In this document: positions 31,167 to 40,712 of the stretch, piece after piece
How positions within the stretch are numbered: the first letter of the stretch is position 1
Layout: each line of letters starts with the position of its first letter
From: an uncultured Clostridia bacterium
GTDB taxonomy: Bacteria; Bacillota_I; Bacilli_A; RF39; UBA660
Length of the DNA stretch: 44,606 nucleotides
Assembly (NCBI GenBank): GCA_947643225.1
Contig: CANRVH010000008.1
Location: forward strand, 1 to 44,606
Direction: 5' to 3'
The notes under the pieces: generated by a model
Told to the model about the DNA's origin: nothing
What the model saw: the letters and a program-made list of their open reading frames with translations, nothing else
Databases searched by the model: none
Made by a program: the position numbers and the translations under genes

Positions 31167-33134
31167 ATGAAAAAAGTGGTTAAAATAGTAAGAAACGTTA
31201 TTATTATCTGTATTGTTGGTGTTTTCATTACTTTTTTAAGTGCTTTTTTATATGCAAAATTTAGTCCCAAATTAGAGATTAAGGCTGCTAATAGTATTAC
31301 TTTATATGATCAAGATAAAGAAGTTTTCTTTCAAGGATCAGGTACAAAAGAGTGGGTTAGTTTAAAGGATATTTCTAAAGCTGTAATTGAAGCGACTATT
31401 TCTACTGAAGATAAAAACTTTTATAAACATAAAGGATTTGATTTATTAAGAATTTTGAAGGCAACTTATGTTAATCTTTCTAGTGGAAAAACAAAGCAGG
31501 GAGCTTCAACTATTACTCAACAATATGCAAAAAATCTTTTTCTTGACTTTGATAAGACATGGAAAAGGAAATGGGATGAGGCTTTATATACAATCAGGTT
31601 AGAAGCTAATTACAGTAAAGATGAAATTTTAGAAGGTTACTTAAATACGATAAATTATGGTCATGGAATGTATGGAATTGAAAGTGCTAGTCAATTTTAT
31701 TTTAATAAAAGTGCTAAAGATTTAGATCTAGCCGAAGCTACTATGTTAGCTGGTATTCCTAAGTCGCCTAGTAATTATTCTCCTTTAGTTAATGAAAGCA
31801 TTGCTAAAAAAAGACAAATTGCTATTTTAAATATGATGGTGAAAAATAACTATATATCTGAAAATGATGCTACTGTTGCTCAAAATAGGCAACTTACTTA
31901 CTATGGAAAAGAGGATGAGGAGCACTTATCTACATTAATGTATTATCAAGATGCTGTTTTAAATGAGCTTGAGTCAATAAAAAGTATTCCTAGTTCTTAT
32001 ACTGATACTAAAGGATTAAAAATTTATACTAATTTAGATCTTAATATGCAGAGAAATTTAGAAAAGAATATTACTGAGGAGTTAGCTGAGGATAAAGATT
32101 TACAAGTATCAGCAGTTATGATGGATCCTTCTACAGGTAAAATTATTGCTTTAATTGGAGGAAGAGATTATAATACTTCACAATTTAATCGAGCGATAAA
32201 AGCAAAAAGACAGGTTGGGTCTACAATGAAACCTTATTTGTATTATGCTGCTTTAGAAAATGGTTTTACTACTAGTAGCTCTTTTACTAGTGAACAAACG
32301 ACATTTACTTTTTCTGAAAGGGATGATTATTCTCCTAAAAACTATAATGATAAATATGCAAATAAAGCTATTTCTATGGCTACTGCTGTTAGTTATTCTG
32401 ATAATATTTATGCAGTTAAAACTAATCTTTTTCTTGGAAGCGAAGCTATGATTAATGTTGCTAATCGAGTAGGGATTACGGCTAACCTAGAGGATGTTCC
32501 TAGTCTTCCTTTAGGCACTAATGAGATTAGTATTGTAGAAATGACAGCAGGATATGCCGCTTTTGCTAATTTGGGATATAAGGTTAATCCACATTTAATC
32601 GAAAGGGTAGAGGATAGTAAAGGAAATGTTCTTTATAAGGCAAATAATAATAAGAGTTTAGTTTTAAATTCTAGTATTGCTTATATTTTAAATCATATGT
32701 TAACTGCAACTTATGATCCAGTATATATTGATTATAATTATCCTACTGCTATTGGGCTTTCTTCTAAGCTTAAGCATACCTATTCTTTAAAAAGTGGAAC
32801 TACAGATACTGATGAGTGGTATATTGGCTATAATAAAAATGTTGTTACTTCTGTTTGGCTCGGATATGATAATAATAAAAGTTTAACTACTTCCGCTCCT
32901 CGATATGCTCAAAATATCTGGTACAAAAGTATTGAATTACATGAGGAAGGTAAGGAGGATGAATGGTATAAAAAGCCTGACAATGTCTCTGCTGTATTTG
33001 TTGACCCTATTTCTGGTAAGGTTGTTGATGAAACAGTGGAGAAAAAGAAGTTGATGTATTTTATTAAAGGAACAGAACCATCTACTAATCAAACTGTTTT
33101 TGATGAAAAATTAAATAGTGTAAGAGCAGAGTGA
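31167..33134 (+). CDS. pbpA: Class A penicillin-binding protein (PBP1A-like)
   Basis: A bifunctional peptidoglycan synthase of 655 residues. It has one N-terminal membrane anchor (about 5-29), a GT51 glycosyltransferase domain (catalytic Glu in TEDKNFYKHKG; QGASTITQQYAKNLF) and a transpeptidase domain. Transpeptidase motifs are SxxK as STMK, SDN in SYSDN and KSGTT. It would polymerise lipid II and cross-link stems at the outer membrane face. It precedes gerQ on the same strand. Gene symbol is a placeholder for the class; orthology to a given Bacillus PBP is not resolved. Confidence 0.93.
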   Translation: MKKVVKIVRNVIIICIVGVFITFLSAFLYAKFSPKLEIKAANSITLYDQDKEVFFQGSGTKEWVSLKDISKAVIEATISTEDKNFYKHKGFDLLRILKATYVNLSSGKTKQGASTITQQYAKNLFLDFDKTWKRKWDEALYTIRLEANYSKDEILEGYLNTINYGHGMYGIESASQFYFNKSAKDLDLAEATMLAGIPKSPSNYSPLVNESIAKKRQIAILNMMVKNNYISENDATVAQNRQLTYYGKEDEEHLSTLMYYQDAVLNELESIKSIPSSYTDTKGLKIYTNLDLNMQRNLEKNITEELAEDKDLQVSAVMMDPSTGKIIALIGGRDYNTSQFNRAIKAKRQVGSTMKPYLYYAALENGFTTSSSFTSEQTTFTFSERDDYSPKNYNDKYANKAISMATAVSYSDNIYAVKTNLFLGSEAMINVANRVGITANLEDVPSLPLGTNEISIVEMTAGYAAFANLGYKVNPHLIERVEDSKGNVLYKANNNKSLVLNSSIAYILNHMLTATYDPVYIDYNYPTAIGLSSKLKHTYSLKSGTTDTDEWYIGYNKNVVTSVWLGYDNNKSLTTSAPRYAQNIWYKSIELHEEGKEDEWYKKPDNVSAVFVDPISGKVVDETVEKKKLMYFIKGTEPSTNQTVFDEKLNSVRAE

Positions 33135-33186
33135 TATTTTTATTTCTTTTACATATGATTAAATTGTAAGAGAAAGGATGGATTGA

Positions 33187-33486
33187 ATGAATCACAATTA
33201 TGTTTATCCTAACTATCAAGGAAATAATATGAGAGGTGTTCCTAATCGTGTTACTAATGTAGATCAGCTTTATAGAAATGATATGTTTTCTCCTAATCAG
33301 GGAGGAATGGCATCTTTTTATTTGTCTTTTCCTGATTCAGTTGAGTGGAAAGATACAATCTTTAAGGGAAATATTCAAGAGACAAATGATGATTATACGA
33401 TCATAAAAGATGCTACTACAGGTAAAAGAGTTTGGTTTTGGAATAAATATATTAACTATGTAATTTTTGAAGATATGAATAATTAA
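33187..33486 (+). CDS. gerQ: GerQ-like spore coat protein
   Basis: A 99-residue protein whose C-terminal two-thirds match the GerQ (YwdL) domain: a segment like SFYLSFPDSVEWKDTIFKG, then a turn DYTIIKDATTGKRVWF and NYVIFEDM. In Bacillus GerQ is a coat protein cross-linked by transglutaminase and needed for CwlJ localisation. The N-terminus is shorter than in Bacillus (181 residues) and rich in Asn, Tyr and Gly. With spoIIR, spoIIQ and spoIIID it supports a sporulation background. Confidence 0.85.
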   Translation: MNHNYVYPNYQGNNMRGVPNRVTNVDQLYRNDMFSPNQGGMASFYLSFPDSVEWKDTIFKGNIQETNDDYTIIKDATTGKRVWFWNKYINYVIFEDMNN

Positions 33487-33505
33487 AGGGACTTTTGTCC
33501 TTTTT
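33485..33505 (+). terminator. Intrinsic terminator after gerQ
   Basis: Stem GGAC / GTCC, extended by AAA/TTT with a bulge, then five T immediately after the gerQ stop codon. Confidence 0.65.
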
Positions 33506-33562
33506 GTTTGTAAATTAGATTAATTTATGATATATTTTAGATAAGTTGTAGAAGGTGGTAAA

Positions 33563-34078
33563 ATGGAAGTACTTATCATTATTGGAGTTTGTACTCTTAT
33601 TTTGATATTTCTTATTTTTTCTATTATTGTTTCTAAGAAAAGAATGAGTAGGGAAGTTTTAAAAATCGAAGAGGCTGATAATAATATTGATTTATATTTG
33701 GAGAAGAAAAAGCAATTGCTAGATAAGGCTAAATCTTATTTTAAAGAACAAGAAGAATTTTCTTCTTATGAGGGTATCTCATTTGATGAGATTGATCATA
33801 TCAGAACGAATGAGGTTCTTGAGGAGTATAATCAGAAGTTAGAAGAATTGATTGAATTTGATGAGGAATTAATGATGAGGAAAGAATTTCAAGATATTTT
33901 TAAAGAACTTATTGATAATAATTGTAACTTATATGGATCAATTAAATTTTATAATGATAGTGTGGAAAAGTATTTATCATTAAAAAAGAAATTTCCAACT
34001 AAATTAGTAAATCTATTTTGTGGATTTAAAAAGTATGATCTTTATGTGATTAAAACTGGTAAAAATACTATTTACTAG
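33563..34078 (+). CDS. LemA-family membrane protein
   Basis: A 171-residue protein with an N-terminal transmembrane helix (about 3-23) and a four-helix cytosolic or extracytoplasmic bundle. The pattern ADNNIDLYLEKKKQLLDKAKSYF followed by IKFYNDSVEKYLSLKKKFPTKLVNLFCGF matches the LemA family (NxxY/YNxxV...FP). Function of LemA is unclear. The family core is otherwise conserved. It stands alone beyond gerQ. Confidence 0.75.
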   Translation: MEVLIIIGVCTLILIFLIFSIIVSKKRMSREVLKIEEADNNIDLYLEKKKQLLDKAKSYFKEQEEFSSYEGISFDEIDHIRTNEVLEEYNQKLEELIEFDEELMMRKEFQDIFKELIDNNCNLYGSIKFYNDSVEKYLSLKKKFPTKLVNLFCGFKKYDLYVIKTGKNTIY

Positions 34079-34200
34079 TTTTTTTATATTAATTTGTTTC
34101 TTTATAAAACTTTTCTTGACTTCTTGTTTATTATATATTAACTTACTCCAAGTTTTCATTATATTTTTAACTATTTATACTTTAATTTTGTAAAGAAAAA

Positions 34201-34219
34201 GACATCTATTATTGATGTC
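34201..34219 (-). terminator. Intrinsic terminator after ung
   Basis: Stem GACATC / GATGTC with a 7-nt loop, followed on the minus strand by TTTTTC. Confidence 0.7.
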
Positions 34220-34224
34220 ATTAT

Positions 34225-34884
34225 TTATATTTGCCAATTTATTTTTGTCATCTTATTTTTCTCTAGAAAGTTATTCGCTTTTGAGAATGGTTTACTTCCA
34301 AAAAAACCATTACGAGCTGAAAAAGGGGATGGGTGGGGAGATTCTATAATATAATGTCTTTTATTGGTAATTAGACTTTTTTTATTTCTAGCATAATTTC
34401 CCCATAAAATGAAAACTACTGGTTCTTCTTTTTCATTAATTACTTTGATGACATTGTCTGTAAATGTTTCCCAACCTTTTTTCTGATGAGATGCAGGATG
34501 ATCTTTTATTACGGTTAAAACAGAGTTTAAGAGTAAGACACCTTGTTCAGCCCAGGGAACCAGTGAATTTCTATCTGATATTTTGATTGATAAATCTGTT
34601 TCTAATTCCTTAAATATATTTTGTAATGATGGTGGTCTTCTTACCGTATTACTGACAGAAAAAGATAATCCTTCTGCTTCATGCTCTCCATGATAAGGAT
34701 CTTGTCCTAATATTACTACTTTTAAATTTTCATATTTTGTATAGCGAAAAGCATTAAATATTTCATTTTTTGGTGGAAAAATTATTTTATCTTTATATTC
34801 TTCATTTATAAATTCTATTAATTCTTTAAAGTATGGTTTATTAAATTCTTCTTTTAAGTATTGATCCCAACTGTTTCCTATCAT
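34225..34884 (-). CDS. ung: Uracil-DNA glycosylase, family 1
   Basis: Removes uracil from DNA in base-excision repair. Motifs are the catalytic GQDPYHGE and the leucine loop HPSPFSARNGFFG, plus KGWETFTDNV. From the ATG at 34884, which follows AAGGAG at correct spacing, the protein is 219 residues. The frame extends upstream to 34914, overlapping rlmH, but that start lacks a ribosome-binding site. It closes the dnaB-M23-walJ-rlmH cluster. Confidence 0.95.
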   Translation of the reverse strand: MIGNSWDQYLKEEFNKPYFKELIEFINEEYKDKIIFPPKNEIFNAFRYTKYENLKVVILGQDPYHGEHEAEGLSFSVSNTVRRPPSLQNIFKELETDLSIKISDRNSLVPWAEQGVLLLNSVLTVIKDHPASHQKKGWETFTDNVIKVINEKEEPVVFILWGNYARNKKSLITNKRHYIIESPHPSPFSARNGFFGSKPFSKANNFLEKNKMTKINWQI

Positions 34885-34894
34885 TTTATACTCC

Positions 34895-35350
34895 TTATTT
34901 ATGATATTTTTCATTGTTTCTAATTTTATATGTTCTATAAATTTGTTCTAATAATAGAACTCTAAATAATTGATGTGGAAAAGTTAATTTTGAAAATGAT
35001 AAATGGTAGTTTGAACATTTTCTTATCTCTTCAGATATTCCATAACTTCCTCCTATAATAAAGGTTATGTTGCTATAATTAAAATTTATTTTTTCTAGGA
35101 AATTAGTAAATTCTAAAGATGATATTTCTTGTCCTTTTATTTCTAGAGTAATGATATAGTCTTTTGGACTAAGATATTTTTTTATTCTTTCTCCTTCTAA
35201 TTTTAATACTTTATTAATGTCTTCTATTCCTTCATCTAATACTTCAATAATTTCTATTTTTGTATATTTAGATATTCTTTTTTGATATTCTTCGATTGCT
35301 GATGTTAAATATTTTTCTTTTATTTTTCCAACACAAATTATTTTGATCAT
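34895..35350 (-). CDS. rlmH: 23S rRNA pseudouridine-1915 N3-methyltransferase
   Basis: A 151-residue SPOUT-fold enzyme that methylates pseudouridine 1915 of 23S rRNA in the 70S ribosome. Family motifs: KIICVGKIKEKYL near the start, FIIGGSYGISEEI (SAM-binding knot) and SKLTFPHQLFRVLLLEQIYR at the end. It is directly downstream of walJ, the conserved neighbour in Bacillota. Confidence 0.95.
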   Translation of the reverse strand: MIKIICVGKIKEKYLTSAIEEYQKRISKYTKIEIIEVLDEGIEDINKVLKLEGERIKKYLSPKDYIITLEIKGQEISSLEFTNFLEKINFNYSNITFIIGGSYGISEEIRKCSNYHLSFSKLTFPHQLFRVLLLEQIYRTYKIRNNEKYHK

Positions 35351-35351
35351 A

Positions 35352-36128
35352 TTATACCTCTATTAGGGGGCTTGGCTCATTTTGATGTGCTATTAGTAAT
35401 TTAATGTTTTTTCCCTGTAATTTTTCTTTAGTAGTTTTATAGGCCAGTTCCTCTGTATTATTTTTTTCACTAATATGGGCAAGGAGAATATACTTTGTAT
35501 TATCGCCTATGATTTGTTCTAAGTAAGATGCTGTTGTGCGATTGGAAAGATGCCCTCTATCACTAATGACTCTTTGTTTTAAAAATGATGGATAGGGCCC
35601 ATTCATTAACATTTCTTCATCGTGATTACTTTCAATTAAGTAAATATCCTTTTTTTCCATTAGTTTGAGATATTTTCTATTAATATAACCTGTATCTGTG
35701 ATATGAACAAGACTTTTGTTATTATATGTAATGATATATCCTACTGAGCAAACAGTATCATGTGATGTATGGATCAGATCTATTTCAACATCGTCAATTT
35801 TATTTTTATCATTTAGAAAGGCTATTCTATCTATTGGAATAATTTCTTTTAGCTCTGGATACATTTCTTTTGGAATTAAAACTTTTAATTTTGTCTGTTT
35901 CATTAAACTAGATAGGCCTTTAATATGATCAGAATGGGTGTGGGTAATTAGGATAGCAGAAAAATAACTAATATCAAAATTATTTTGTTCTAAATTTCTT
36001 TTCAAAGTTAAATAGGAAATTCCAATATCTATGATGATGTTTATTTTTCCACATAAGACAATGGCACAGTTTCCTTTTGACCCACTAGCAAAAGTTTTAA
36101 ATCTTAGATTAGTACATAGACATGGCAT
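35352..36128 (-). CDS. walJ: WalJ/YycJ metallo-beta-lactamase-fold hydrolase
   Basis: A 258-residue MBL-fold protein, of the single-domain family linked in Bacillus with the WalRK operon. The metal site HTHSDHIKGL (about 63-72), the following Asp in VHITDTG and the RTTAS/HLSN segment are present. In Bacillus it influences cell division and coordination with DNA replication. Here no walR, walK or htrA is adjacent. The start at 36128 overlaps the M23 peptidase 3' end by 20 bases and uses a GGAGGAAGAG site within it. Confidence 0.9.
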   Translation of the reverse strand: MPCLCTNLRFKTFASGSKGNCAIVLCGKINIIIDIGISYLTLKRNLEQNNFDISYFSAILITHTHSDHIKGLSSLMKQTKLKVLIPKEMYPELKEIIPIDRIAFLNDKNKIDDVEIDLIHTSHDTVCSVGYIITYNNKSLVHITDTGYINRKYLKLMEKKDIYLIESNHDEEMLMNGPYPSFLKQRVISDRGHLSNRTTASYLEQIIGDNTKYILLAHISEKNNTEELAYKTTKEKLQGKNIKLLIAHQNEPSPLIEV

Positions 36129-37605
36129 TTAAGACTCTTCCTCCGTAATATGGATATCCTTGCCAAATAGAGTAGTGTAGATGTACTCCTGTTGCAAAAC
36201 CAGTTCTACCCATTCCACCTATTACTTGCCCTCTGGCTACAGTAGCTCCTTCTGATACTGTTTGGGTTGCTAAATGGGCATATAATGAGTAATATCCATT
36301 ATTATGATTAATGATAATATATTTACCATTATCATATTTGTAAGATACTTTAACTACTGTTCCTGCTTGAGCAGCAAATATTGGCGAATTATATCCACAT
36401 CCAGCAATATCTGTTCCATCATGTAGTACTCCCCAGCGATAACCAAAAGGACTTGAAATAGAATTACATGAAGCAGGCCATCCCCAACTTCCAGCAGTTG
36501 CAACTGGGGCTCCTCCTGTCACTCCTCCTCCAAATGAATTTTCTTTTCCACCTTTTACAATGATTTCATTAATTGCTGGTGTTACTTCTTCTGTTGACAT
36601 AGTTACAATATTCGTTGTTTCTCCATTTACTTTTTGAATTTTTTGAGTAACTTTATTACTACCATTTACTCCTGCTTGAGTAACTTGTTCATATCCTGCA
36701 TATTTGCTATTATCATATCTTGTTTCTGTTTGATATTTTTTTTCTTCGATTGATACTACTTCATCCTCTTCAACAATATTTACTTGAGGATTTAATATTC
36801 CAATATTGACAACTTGTCCAGAATAGAGTAGGGCATTTTCATTCTTAAATTCTGGATTAATAATTAAAAATTCTTCATTGGACATTTTATTATTATATGC
36901 TATATCACTTATGGTATCTCCATCTTGAATTGTATATGTTGCTTCACTATCTGTTTTTCCAAACAAAAGATATTTACTTAGGGAGTTTTCATCTGTATAA
37001 ATTTCTTTGTCTGTTGGAATTTTTCCTTCTTTTATGGTGATATCATTTTGAATATAGATTTTTTCAATAATTTTTCCTGTGTCTTTTATTTTTTGTTTTT
37101 TATTTGATTTATATATATTATAGTCTTCTTTTGCAATAAAGGATTTTACTGTCTTGTCGATTGATTTAGTAAATATTTTTTTATCAATTACATAAATCTT
37201 CTTATCTTTTTTATCAGCTTTTTTGACATCGCTGGAACCAGTATTCGTTTTCTTGATATTAATTTCATATCCATCTATTGTGAAGGAACTGATGTCTTTT
37301 ATTTTTTCATAAATTTCTTTAGTGGATGATATATTATTACTATATGTAACTTCTTTTTTGATATCTAAATTATCTGGTGCATAAACTTTCTTTACTTGAT
37401 ATTTTTCTTTAAGATGTTCTTGTTCTTTATCAATGTATTCTTCTAAAGCTTTTTTTGACTTAATTAGTCCAATTGATTTTCCCTCTAAATAAACATGATA
37501 TACCGTTTTAGGTGTCATTTCTAATTTTTTCATTCCAAGTGAAAAAATCATTAGAGGAATTAAAAGGATAGGAATGATATATGTTGTTTTTTTCTTTTTT
37601 AACAT
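36109..37605 (-). CDS. Secreted LysM-G5-M23 peptidoglycan peptidase
   Basis: A 498-residue secreted or anchored protein. One N-terminal hydrophobic segment (about 8-24) is followed by a long charged linker, a LysM domain (about 222-268, YTIQDGDTISDIAYNN), a G5 domain (about 285-350) and a catalytic M23 domain (about 375-490). Zinc ligands look intact: His395 and Asp399 (HDGTD), His444 (YAHL) and HxH at 475-477. It would cut peptide cross-links in peptidoglycan. It starts immediately after the dnaB stop codon and reads into walJ; operonic coupling to a replicative helicase is notable. Confidence 0.92.
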   Translation of the reverse strand: MLKKKKTTYIIPILLIPLMIFSLGMKKLEMTPKTVYHVYLEGKSIGLIKSKKALEEYIDKEQEHLKEKYQVKKVYAPDNLDIKKEVTYSNNISSTKEIYEKIKDISSFTIDGYEINIKKTNTGSSDVKKADKKDKKIYVIDKKIFTKSIDKTVKSFIAKEDYNIYKSNKKQKIKDTGKIIEKIYIQNDITIKEGKIPTDKEIYTDENSLSKYLLFGKTDSEATYTIQDGDTISDIAYNNKMSNEEFLIINPEFKNENALLYSGQVVNIGILNPQVNIVEEDEVVSIEEKKYQTETRYDNSKYAGYEQVTQAGVNGSNKVTQKIQKVNGETTNIVTMSTEEVTPAINEIIVKGGKENSFGGGVTGGAPVATAGSWGWPASCNSISSPFGYRWGVLHDGTDIAGCGYNSPIFAAQAGTVVKVSYKYDNGKYIIINHNNGYYSLYAHLATQTVSEGATVARGQVIGGMGRTGFATGVHLHYSIWQGYPYYGGRVLNAMSMY

Positions 37606-38946
37606 TTAATTACCTTCTTTCCTTATATTTAAAAATGTTGAAGTATTTTTCTTAAATAATAATTCTATGGTGGCTGTTGGTCCATTACGATGTTTTGCTA
37701 AAATTAGTTCACTAATACTTGTATTATCATCGTTTCTGGCTTCTTTATTATAGTAATCATCTCTATATAAGAAAGAGACAATATCAGCATCTTGTTCAAT
37801 TGATCCTGATTCACGTAAATCACTCATTAATGGTCGTTTGTCTTCTCTTCCTTCAACAGCACGCGAAAGTTGGGCTAAAGCAATAACAGGAATATGAAGT
37901 TCCATGGCAAGTGTCTTTAATGATCTTGAAATATCTGAGACTTCTTGCTGACGGTTGGCACCATAATTTTTTCCTCCAGATATTAATTGTAAATAGTCAA
38001 TAATTACTAGGCTTAGTCCTTTTTTGCTACTAGCTAGTCTTCTACATTTTGCTCTTATTTCACCTATGGTAATGCCTGGTGTATCATCAATAAAAATATT
38101 GGTATCCTCTAATTGACTAATTGCTTCACTGACTCTTTTCCAATCATCGTTTAAAAGTTTTCCTGTTTGCAATTTATATCCTTCTATTTGACCTAGGGAA
38201 GAAATAATTCTACTTGCTAATTGTTCAGCTCCCATTTCAAGGTTGAAAAGGGCAACTGTCTTTCCTGTATTAATGGCAACATTAGTTGCTAAGTTAAGAG
38301 CAAAGGCTGTTTTTCCCATTGCTGGACGAGCGGCAATAATGATAAATTGATTCTCATGAAGTCCAGCTGTAATTTTATCTAAATCATACCACCCCGTTGC
38401 TAGTCCTGTTATTTCTCCTTTTGATTCTGCTAATTTTTCTAGATTGGCCTCTGTTTGGGCCATCACCTCTTGAATGGTTTTAAATTCACTCGATTTTCTA
38501 TTTTTAACAATATTTAAAATCTTTCTCTCGGCTCCGTCTAATGTTTCATTAATATCTTCGCCAGTATTATAGCCGTCTGTAGCAATTTCTGATGCTGTTT
38601 CAATCAGTTTTCTTAATATAGCAGCATCTTCGACACTTTTAATATAATAATCTACATTGGTTGCTACAGGAACAAAATTTAAAATTTCTGTTAAATATTC
38701 TACTCCTCCTATTTCATTTAGCTCATTTGTTTTTTGAAGATGTGAAGTTAAGGTGATTAAATCTAAAGGTGTTTTTTCATCTTGAAGGTTTTTCATTGCA
38801 GAGAAAATCTTGCCATTTTTTTCATCGTAAAATTTTTCTTTTTCTAAGCTTTCACAAGCTTTTTGTAAAGCATATTTTGATAGAAAGCAAGCTCCTAAAA
38901 CGGATTTTTCTGCTTCTATATTATTTGGCATTGTTCTAAGAGCCAT
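37606..38946 (-). CDS. dnaB: Replicative DNA helicase DnaB
   Basis: A 446-residue hexameric helicase of the replication fork. The N-terminal domain (about 1-110, EAEKSVLGACFL) precedes a RecA-fold motor with Walker A (ARPAMGKTAFALN), Walker B (LVIIDYLQLI) and the DIS/QLSRAVE segment of helicase motif H4. No intein is present. It is called dnaC in Bacillus. Order rplI-dnaB is conserved. Confidence 0.97.
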   Translation of the reverse strand: MALRTMPNNIEAEKSVLGACFLSKYALQKACESLEKEKFYDEKNGKIFSAMKNLQDEKTPLDLITLTSHLQKTNELNEIGGVEYLTEILNFVPVATNVDYYIKSVEDAAILRKLIETASEIATDGYNTGEDINETLDGAERKILNIVKNRKSSEFKTIQEVMAQTEANLEKLAESKGEITGLATGWYDLDKITAGLHENQFIIIAARPAMGKTAFALNLATNVAINTGKTVALFNLEMGAEQLASRIISSLGQIEGYKLQTGKLLNDDWKRVSEAISQLEDTNIFIDDTPGITIGEIRAKCRRLASSKKGLSLVIIDYLQLISGGKNYGANRQQEVSDISRSLKTLAMELHIPVIALAQLSRAVEGREDKRPLMSDLRESGSIEQDADIVSFLYRDDYYNKEARNDDNTSISELILAKHRNGPTATIELLFKKNTSTFLNIRKEGN

Positions 38947-38956
38947 GATCTCACCT

Positions 38957-39397
38957 CTATTTTATTACATGGATTTTTATTTTTGTTGAAATATCTTGAA
39001 ATAGATTGATTTTTACATAGTGGAATCCAAGGGCTGTAATAGGATTTTCTATTTCAATTTGTTTTTTATCTATTTTAATTTCTTTTTTTTCTAATTCTTC
39101 TTTTATTTGTTTTGTACTAATACTTCCAAATACTTTATCTCCAACTCCTGTTCTTACTTTAAATTCAATTGTAATTTGATCTAATTTTTCTTTTAGTTCT
39201 TCTGCTTTTTTTCTATTTTCAGTAAGTTGCTTTTCTTCTTTTTTATTTTCTCTATCCAATTGTCTTAATCCTTCTGAATTAGCTTTTTTTGCATAACCAT
39301 TCTTAATTAGAAAGTTTTCAGCATATCCATCTTTTACTTCTTTAATTTCTCCCTTTTTTCCTTGTTTTTTTAAGTCTTTAATAAAAATTACTTTCAT
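38957..39397 (-). CDS. rplI: Ribosomal protein L9
   Basis: A 146-residue 50S protein. The N-terminal domain [31 protein letters not shown] is canonical, then a long connecting helix and a C-terminal RNA-binding domain. A GTG at 39406 is in frame, but AGGACGG fits the ATG at 39397 better. The stop codon of the DHH gene overlaps its leader. Confidence 0.96.
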   Translation of the reverse strand: MKVIFIKDLKKQGKKGEIKEVKDGYAENFLIKNGYAKKANSEGLRQLDRENKKEEKQLTENRKKAEELKEKLDQITIEFKVRTGVGDKVFGSISTKQIKEELEKKEIKIDKKQIEIENPITALGFHYVKINLFQDISTKIKIHVIK

Positions 39398-39398
39398 T

Positions 39399-40385
39399 TT
39401 ATTCACCGTCCTGTTTCTTTACTAGTTTTTTTAACATATCATGTACTTCACCAATTGTTTTATGTTCAAATACTGCTGCTCCATTATAGGAATCTCCTCC
39501 ACCTCCTAATTCTTCTAAAATCGCTGATATATCATAATTACCTAAAGATCTAGCCGATATTCCTACTGTATCTTTACCGATCTTTCCTATTGTAAATGAG
39601 GCTTCAATTCCGTTAAAAAATAATAGGGTATCAGCTGTTTTTGCTAAATCTTCTCTTCGATATACGATATATTGTGTTCCTTTTGTAATGGCTACGTTTT
39701 TTAATACTTCTATGTTTACTAATAGCTTTTGTTGTTCCGCATAGGTATTAATATCTTGTTTTAATAAATATTGAACTTTTTTTGGACTAGCTCCTAATGC
39801 TGTTAGATAATAAGCTGCATAATATGTATCAGCTGTTGTCTTTAAGGTAAAGTTATTTGTATCTAATATTATTCCTGCTAAAAGTAGGGTACAAACATAT
39901 GGAGGTAGTTCTATATTATACATTGTGGATAGTGTTACAACCATTTCACAAGTACTAGAAGTATTTTCCTCTGTAATTATTAATCCATCATCAATTGAAT
40001 CTTTATTTAAATCGTGATGATCAATAATAATTTTTTTGGTAAAGTAGTCTATGGCATCTGGATTCTGTAGTAGGAATTTTTTATTTGTATCTAATATTAT
40101 TAATAAGTTCTTATTTGTTCTTTTATATAAATATATGGGAATATCTGAACTTTTTATGATATTATAGCATCCTTCTATTTCTTTTAATACTTTAGCAACT
40201 CCCATTTCTTCTTCTTTATCGTCTATAATGATATAACAATTTTTTTTATTTTTCTTTAATATATTATATATTCCAATACAACTACCTATTGCATCTAAAT
40301 CAAGATTTTTATGGGCCATAAGAAATATGTTTTTAGATTTTTTTACTTGTCTTTTAATCTTTTTTTTATTTTCAACTATTCCCAT
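39399..40385 (-). CDS. DHH-DHHA1 phosphodiesterase at the gdpP position, lacking the GdpP sensor domains
   Basis: A 328-residue protein of DHH-DHHA1 type. Motifs: [11 protein letters not shown] (His25, Asp29, Asp31), ILDTNK, the DHH (Asp122-His124) and the GGGGD motif near 295. It lies directly before rplI and dnaB, where Bacillota carry gdpP (c-di-AMP phosphodiesterase, about 650 residues). The two membrane helices, PAS and degenerate GGDEF domains of GdpP are absent. It may hydrolyse c-di-AMP, pApA or nano-RNA; activity cannot be told. It has its own promoter. Confidence 0.88.
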   Translation of the reverse strand: MGIVENKKKIKRQVKKSKNIFLMAHKNLDLDAIGSCIGIYNILKKNKKNCYIIIDDKEEEMGVAKVLKEIEGCYNIIKSSDIPIYLYKRTNKNLLIILDTNKKFLLQNPDAIDYFTKKIIIDHHDLNKDSIDDGLIITEENTSSTCEMVVTLSTMYNIELPPYVCTLLLAGIILDTNNFTLKTTADTYYAAYYLTALGASPKKVQYLLKQDINTYAEQQKLLVNIEVLKNVAITKGTQYIVYRREDLAKTADTLLFFNGIEASFTIGKIGKDTVGISARSLGNYDISAILEELGGGGDSYNGAAVFEHKTIGEVHDMLKKLVKKQDGE

Positions 40386-40415
40386 ATTATATTTCCTCCA
40401 TTAAGACTCATCATT

Positions 40416-40444
40416 ATTATATAATAAATTTGAAATAATGTCTA
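40416..40444 (-). promoter_or_regulatory. Promoter of the DHH-rplI-dnaB operon
   Basis: TAGACA (40439-40444) and TATAAT (40416-40421), 17-base spacing, on the minus strand just downstream of the rpsR terminator. Confidence 0.75.
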
Positions 40445-40464
40445 ATCCAGATTTAGGCAAAAAA

Positions 40465-40482
40465 AAAGTGAATAATCACTTT
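40465..40482 (-). terminator. Terminator overlapping the rpsR stop codon
   Basis: A 7-bp perfect stem AAAGTGA / TCACTTT with ATAA loop and a T run on the minus strand; it ends the rpsF-ssb-rpsR operon. Confidence 0.8.
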
Positions 40483-40696
40483 ATTTTGTATAAGGTAATA
40501 GGGCAATAGCACGTGCTCTTTTAATGGCACAAGCAATCACTCTTTGATGACGTGCACATGTACCAGTTATTCGTCTTGGAACAATTTTACCTTTTTCATT
40601 TATATATCTTTTTAATGATTCAGGTTCTTTGTAATCTACTGTTTTTCCTGTACATAGCATACAAACTTTTTTCTTTTTACGATAAAATTCTGCCAT
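40481..40696 (-). CDS. rpsR: Ribosomal protein S18
   Basis: A 71-residue 30S protein; two cysteines (CMLC) near the N-terminus suggest the zinc-binding C+ form. The [29 protein letters not shown] core is diagnostic in its parts ([20 protein letters not shown]). It is the third gene of the conserved rpsF-ssb-rpsR operon. Confidence 0.97.
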   Translation of the reverse strand: MAEFYRKKKKVCMLCTGKTVDYKEPESLKRYINEKGKIVPRRITGTCARHQRVIACAIKRARAIALLPYTK

Positions 40697-40712
40697 AATC
40701 TAATCCTCCTTT

